Assembly (NCBI GenBank): GCA_017885385.1
Contig: JAFNGF010000117.1
Location: 1 to 9,197, forward strand
Length of the DNA stretch: 9,197 nucleotides
Reading direction: 5' to 3'
From: Planctomycetota bacterium
Lineage (GTDB): Bacteria; Planctomycetota; Phycisphaerae; Sedimentisphaerales; Anaerobacaceae
Below are positions 6,538 through 9,197 of the stretch, in pieces (position 1 is the first letter of the stretch; every line of letters starts with the position of its first letter). The notes below the pieces were generated by a model. It was not told the origin of the DNA, ran no database searches, and saw only the letters and a program-made list of their open reading frames with translations. The position numbers were made by a program, and so were the translations under genes.

Positions 6538-6760
6538 GACACGGATTTACACGGATTCGCACTGTTAAAAACGAAATCTGTGCTAATTTGTGAAATCTGT
6601 GGTTGTTTTTCTATTTCTCTGTGAACTCTGTGTCCTCTGTGGCCTTTTAGACACGGATTTACACGGATTTCCACTGGTAAAGAAAGTCTGTGTAATCCTT
6701 CGACATGGCTCAGAGCTTGCCCTGAGCGTGCCGAAGGGACGGGTCTGTGAAATCTGTGGC
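6538..6760. repeat. composite of two ACACGGATT...ATCTGTGG repeats around a CTCTGTG repeat
   Basis: GACACGGATTTACACGGATT occurs exactly at 6538-6557 and 6650-6669. The matching right end GTGAAATCTGTGG occurs at 6590-6602 and 6747-6759, giving two units in tandem. Between them 6616-6643 is identical to 3618-3645. The second unit is split by the CCTTCGAC palindrome at 6697-6738. An open frame across this region is made of repeat DNA and is not a gene. The composite ends about 60 bp before the ribosome binding site of the downstream gene. Confidence 0.75.
6697..6738. repeat. CCTTCGAC-family palindrome, copy 2
   Basis: A 42-base imperfect palindrome from CCTTCGACATGGCTCAG to CTGAGCGTGCCGAAGGG. 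CCTTCG pairs with CGAAGG and GCTCAG with CTGAGC around a short loop. Its length and layout are the same as copy 1 at 3537-3578. It interrupts the second ACACGGATT unit. Confidence 0.8.
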
Positions 6761-6837
6761 TATTCTTCCCGATCAGTTGCAATCCAGCACCCGATTTGGT
6801 ACTCTCAAGCCACTGAATAAGTTAGGAGATTAAAGCT

Positions 6838-8004
6838 ATGGTTAACAAACTCACTCGCCGGCAGTTTATGCGTGACAGCGCGGCCGCCGCGGCCGTGCTC
6901 GCGACGGGACTGACCGCTGCGGGAAAAGTCCACGCAGCCGACCCGCCGCCCCGACTCGCATCGGCAGACGCGGAGGCCAGGACCACCAAATCGAGCACCG
7001 GCAAGCCTGCCCCGAGCCAAGTCGAGGGGATTCTGAACTACAATCCCGATATGGAGTACCGCCGATGCGGCAAGACGGGACTTATGGTTTCGGCTGTCGC
7101 TCTGGGCGGGCACTGGAAACGCCTGGTCAAGATAATAGGCGGCCAGGAAGCCGAAGGATGGATGACGGAGGACATTAACGGACGCGACTTTCAGAAGAAC
7201 CGCTACGAGGTCGTCACCCGCTGCATCGAGCGAGGCATCAACTACGTCGATGCCTGCTGCCGCGAGGAAATTCTTGCATACGCCCAGGCCCTGAAAGGCC
7301 GGCGCGACAAGATGTACTTCGGCTACTCCTGGCATATCTGGGAAAGCCGATTTGAAGAGTGGCGCTCACGCAAAAAGCTGCAGCAGGGACTCGATATGGG
7401 CATGAAAGAAGCCGGCCTGGAGTACGTCGACCTGTGGCGGATAAGCCTGCTGGTCGATAGTCACCAGCACAGCGAAGCAGAGGTTCAGGAAGCATTCGCC
7501 GCGCTGGATTGGGCGAAGAAAACCGGGCGTGCCCGATTCATCGGCGTTTCTTCCCACGACCGTGAGCACCTGAAGCACCTGATTGAAACGTACCCCAACC
7601 AGATGGAGGTCATCCTGACGCCGTATACCGCAGGGACCAAGGTGGTCTCCGACGAGGCGGGCTTGTGGGCGACGATCAAAAAGTACGATGTCGGCTGGTT
7701 CGGCATAAAGCCCTTTGCCAGCAACTCCGTATTCAAGGGCGACAGCTCGCCGAACAGCCCGCACTTTGAAGATGACAACCGCATTGCGCGCCTATCTATC
7801 CGCTACATCCTGTGCAACCCGGCAATCACCGCGCCGATGCCAGGCCTGGTTAGCACGCAGCAAGTGGACAACGTCGCATTAGCTGTTAAGGAGCGTCGCC
7901 AGCTCGACCTGCAGGAAAAGGCCGAACTGGACCGGGCGATGGATCGTGCCTGGGCCAATCTGCCGGCTAACTACCGCTGGCTAAGAGACTGGGAATATGT
8001 GTAG
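6838..8004 (+). CDS. Tat-exported aldo/keto-reductase-like protein with degenerate catalytic tetrad
   Basis: 388 residues. The N-terminus has a twin-arginine motif, TRRQFM (6-11), followed by an Ala-rich hydrophobic stretch and VHAA near 31-34, so export by the Tat system as a folded protein is expected. Residues 36-64 (PPPR...SADAEA, then GKPAPSQVEG) derive from two dispersed DNA repeats and form a linker. The aldo/keto-reductase barrel starts at about 72 (MEYRRCGKTGLMVSAVALGG). It keeps RARFIGVSSH (231-240), FGIKPFASNSVF (288-299) and the cofactor-site-like NPAITAPMPGLVSTQQVDN (327-345). Of the Asp-Tyr-Lys-His tetrad only Asp138 (NYVDAC) is present by my alignment. Glu143, Ser164 and Ser203 occupy the Tyr, Lys and His positions. 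It may be a non-catalytic relative or have other chemistry. AGGAG at 6824-6828, 9 bp upstream, fixes the ATG. A tetraheme cytochrome gene follows after 123 bp. Confidence 0.87.
   Translation: MVNKLTRRQFMRDSAAAAAVLATGLTAAGKVHAADPPPRLASADAEARTTKSSTGKPAPSQVEGILNYNPDMEYRRCGKTGLMVSAVALGGHWKRLVKIIGGQEAEGWMTEDINGRDFQKNRYEVVTRCIERGINYVDACCREEILAYAQALKGRRDKMYFGYSWHIWESRFEEWRSRKKLQQGLDMGMKEAGLEYVDLWRISLLVDSHQHSEAEVQEAFAALDWAKKTGRARFIGVSSHDREHLKHLIETYPNQMEVILTPYTAGTKVVSDEAGLWATIKKYDVGWFGIKPFASNSVFKGDSSPNSPHFEDDNRIARLSIRYILCNPAITAPMPGLVSTQQVDNVALAVKERRQLDLQEKAELDRAMDRAWANLPANYRWLRDWEYV
6942..6977 (+). repeat. palindromic dispersed repeat, copy B, in frame in the aldo/keto-reductase-like gene
   Basis: CCCGCCGCCCCGA (6942-6954) and TCGGCAGACGCGGAGGC (6961-6977) are identical to the two blocks of copy A at 1776-1835, with only CTCGCA between them. 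CCGA and TCGG can pair across this 6-base loop. It is read in the same frame as copy A, giving PPPRLASADAEA, directly after the Tat signal peptide. Confidence 0.75.
7005..7028 (+). repeat. half copy of the CCTTCGAC palindrome, in frame in the aldo/keto-reductase-like gene
   Basis: GCCTGCCCCGAGCCAAGTCG followed by AGGG aligns with the right half of the element at 6697-6738 (GCTTGCCCTGAGCGTGCCGA...). It is translated within GKPAPSQVEGI. The complementary left half is absent, so this is a partial or decayed copy. It lies 27 bp after copy B, in the same linker. Confidence 0.6.
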
Positions 8005-8008
8005 CCTT

Positions 8009-8114
8009 CGACCCGACCTGCCGCCCCCCGCTTGCGCGGGGGCCAGCTTGGCTCTGCGAAAGCAGGGCCGGGGGCACGTCATTCCTGCCGAGGCGGGAAT
8101 CAGGCCGAGGGTCG
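8009..8114. repeat. cloverleaf-like cluster of three hairpins between two genes
   Basis: Three hairpins stand in a row. CCCCCGC-TTGC-GCGGGGG (8025-8042) is perfect. GGCTCTGC-GAAA-GCAGGGCC (8050-8069) has one G-T pair. ATTCCTGCC/GGCGGGAAT (8081-8100) has one G-T pair and resembles the ATTCC-N-GGAAT repeats known in several bacteria. An outer stem may close them: CGACCC (8009-8014) with GGGTCG (8109-8114), and CCTG (8017-8020) with CAGG (8101-8104). The cluster starts just after the stop of the upstream gene and ends 13 bp before the cytochrome ATG. Confidence 0.65.
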
Positions 8115-8127
8115 GTCGGTAATAGAC

Positions 8128-8700
8128 ATGAACTATCGCCTTTTGTCATTGTTGGCTGCTCTGTTGGCAATAACGACGGCAGCATTACTGAGCTGCTCTC
8201 CAGTGAGTGAGCCTGAACTTTCTCAAGCGGAGAAACCGGGCGGTCCGCCGGCATTGGTTATTGACCAGGATGCGCCGTTGCTTCTGGATGAGCCTGGCCG
8301 AGCCGAGAATCCCTTGCCGGGCGTAGCAACCAAGGTGCTCGCTGAAAATGGCCCTTGCTTTGTTTGCCACGCGAACTACCAGGCTGAGCCGCTTGCCAAG
8401 CAACACGCTGGCTCCGATGTCGGCTGTGTGGCTTGCCACGGCCCGTCCTACGCCCACCGCAACGATGAGAACAACACGACGCCGCCCGATGTGATGTATC
8501 CGCGGAACGGCATTGATCCCGCCTGCCGGAAATGTCACGCCAGCCATGATGTTCCTGCGGGCAAAATTGTCACGCTGTGGCTGCAGCGATTCCCGGATAA
8601 GACGGACGCCCAAAGCATCGTTTGCACCGACTGTCACGGCGACCACCGCTTGAAAGTCCGTACCGTACGGTGGGATAAAAAAACGGGCAAGCTGCTATAA
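8128..8700 (+). CDS. tetraheme c-type cytochrome lipoprotein
   Basis: A 190-residue exported electron-transfer protein. Residues 1-22 form a signal peptide ending LLSC, with Cys23 as the likely lipid attachment site, followed by an acidic, Pro-rich linker to about residue 70. Four heme-binding motifs follow: CFVCH (77-81), CVACH (100-104), CRKCH (133-137) and CTDCH (166-170). His93, His110, His140 and His173 are possible distal ligands. I do not recognise a named subfamily; cytochrome c554/NrfH-like small multiheme proteins are the nearest idea. I chose ATG 8128 because the residues after it form a normal signal peptide, while the 32 codons upstream in the same frame are repeat DNA. No good Shine-Dalgarno sequence is present; GGGTCGGTCGG, the right end of the hairpin cluster, is all that precedes it. 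It lies 123 bp after the Tat-exported reductase-like gene, so the two may work together outside the cytoplasm. Confidence 0.88.
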   Translation: MNYRLLSLLAALLAITTAALLSCSPVSEPELSQAEKPGGPPALVIDQDAPLLLDEPGRAENPLPGVATKVLAENGPCFVCHANYQAEPLAKQHAGSDVGCVACHGPSYAHRNDENNTTPPDVMYPRNGIDPACRKCHASHDVPAGKIVTLWLQRFPDKTDAQSIVCTDCHGDHRLKVRTVRWDKKTGKLL

Positions 8701-8731
8701 GGCGAAAAAAATGCTCGGGGGGTCTTGTACG

Positions 8732-8824
8732 TCAGTCGGCTACCGTCCAGGCACCATCGGCGGCAAGCGTCCCCGTGCCCGGCGGACCATCGCCCACCGA
8801 GGAATTCACCGTAATGACACAGCG
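8732..8824 (-). pseudogene. out-of-frame C-terminal remainder of the prepilin
   Basis: In the frame one base away from the prepilin reading frame, 8824 to 8732 codes for RCVITVNSSVGDGPP...DGAWTVAD and a TGA stop. The strand-loop-strand character, and the GTGTLAADGAW ending next to the truncated soluble domain, fit the expected last strands of this pilin. The total of 437 bases from 9168 to 8732 is one short of 146 codons, which points to a single lost base. It may be a real mutation or a sequencing or assembly error. Confidence 0.65.
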
Positions 8825-9168
8825 GGAGGGTTTGCCGAGACATCGCCGACGGTGTAGTCGCCTTGGTTGAAATACCGGCCGTCAAGGTCGCTGCCTTTGA
8901 ATCCTAACGACACGTAAATCGACTCGGTTGCAAGCGACCCTTCAATATCACTGTAGTCATGGTTGGGGCCCTTCTCCGCTATGTAGGTGCGCACCGCCGT
9001 CCTGATGGTTCCGGCCCCCGTCTGAGCCTCCGACCACTTTGAAGAGCTGATTTTGCCCCGTATAAGCGGCATCGCAATGGCCGTCAGAATTCCTACGATG
9101 AAAATAACGACCAAAAGCTCGACCATGGTAAAGGCTTTTGCTTTCCCCATTCCAGATATATTCGCCAT
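8806..9168 (-). CDS. type IV prepilin-like protein, frameshifted near its C-terminus
   Basis: A small pilin or pseudopilin exported through a type IV pilus or type II secretion-type system. The prepilin signature is KAKA|FTMVELLVVIFIVGILTAIAMP, with likely cleavage after Ala12, Phe13 as the new N-terminus and the conserved Glu17 at mature position 5. The hydrophobic helix runs to about residue 36. A soluble domain follows: IRTAVRTYIAEKG (55-67), YVSLGFKGSDLDGRYF (85-100) and GDYTVGD (103-109). The frame then ends early with AVSLR at 8806. One added base in the C run at 8824-8826 would continue the protein by 30 residues to 8732, so the intact gene probably coded for 145 residues. The start may be ATG 9168 or ATG 9150 (residue 7, MGKAKAF); neither has a clear ribosome binding site. 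It converges on the cytochrome gene with about 31 bp between the cytochrome stop and the repaired pilin stop. Confidence 0.8.
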   Translation of the reverse strand: MANISGMGKAKAFTMVELLVVIFIVGILTAIAMPLIRGKISSSKWSEAQTGAGTIRTAVRTYIAEKGPNHDYSDIEGSLATESIYVSLGFKGSDLDGRYFNQGDYTVGDVSANPPAVSLR

Positions 9169-9197
9169 TCGCCGAAACCGGCATAAATAAAAAACCG

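Noticed and set aside
6525..6782. Minus-strand open frame of 85 codons
   Set aside because: It is composed wholly of dispersed repeat units and has no domain, signal or start context.
8032..8127. Upstream in-frame extension of the cytochrome gene from a TTG at 8032
   Set aside because: The extra 32 codons are hairpin-repeat DNA, would bury the signal peptide inside the protein, and have no ribosome binding site.

Overview
The window looks like a chromosomal stretch of an uncultured planctomycete, most likely of the Phycisphaerae/Sedimentisphaerales kind. This is an inference. It rests on a secreted C10 peptidase fused to a degenerate dockerin-like pair of calcium loops and a LamG domain, a Tat-exported aldo/keto-reductase-like protein, a small type IV prepilin with a short C-terminal domain, and intergenic DNA crowded with short palindromic repeats. 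No rRNA, tRNA, CRISPR array, transposase or phage gene was seen.

Layout. 1-1920 (+ strand) is a tight three-gene run: the 3' end of an unidentified, possibly propeller-type protein, deoC (deoxyribose-phosphate aldolase), and a double-hotdog acyl-ACP thioesterase. A stem-loop at 1987-2030 separates it from a convergent gene for a coiled-coil lipoprotein with a 28-residue repeat (2106-3026, -). 3027-3660 has no protein gene but holds at least four repeat or structured elements. 3661-5964 (-) encodes a five-domain secreted C10 cysteine peptidase. 5965-6837 is another gene-free region: an AT-rich half with 10-bp phased motifs around a CG palindrome, then a half built of nested dispersed repeats. 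6838-8004 (+) is a Tat-signal aldo/keto-reductase-like protein lacking three of the four catalytic residues. 8128-8700 (+) is a tetraheme cytochrome c lipoprotein, separated from it by a cloverleaf-like repeat cluster. 8732-9168 (-) is a prepilin gene whose last third is displaced by a single-base frameshift.

How the genes relate. deoC and the thioesterase are probably co-transcribed. The aldo/keto-reductase-like protein and the tetraheme cytochrome are both predicted to act outside the cytoplasm and may form a redox pair. The peptidase is an extracellular or cell-surface hydrolase.

The most interesting signal is the repeat content. One palindromic element occurs inside two unrelated genes (the thioesterase and the aldo/keto-reductase-like gene) in the same reading frame, coding PPPR...SADAEA in both. 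A second family (CCTTCGAC...GTCGAAGG) occurs twice in intergenic DNA, each time inside another repeat, and once as an in-frame half copy in the aldo/keto-reductase-like gene. This resembles the protein-coding palindromic elements known from Rickettsia, but in a planctomycete-like genome.
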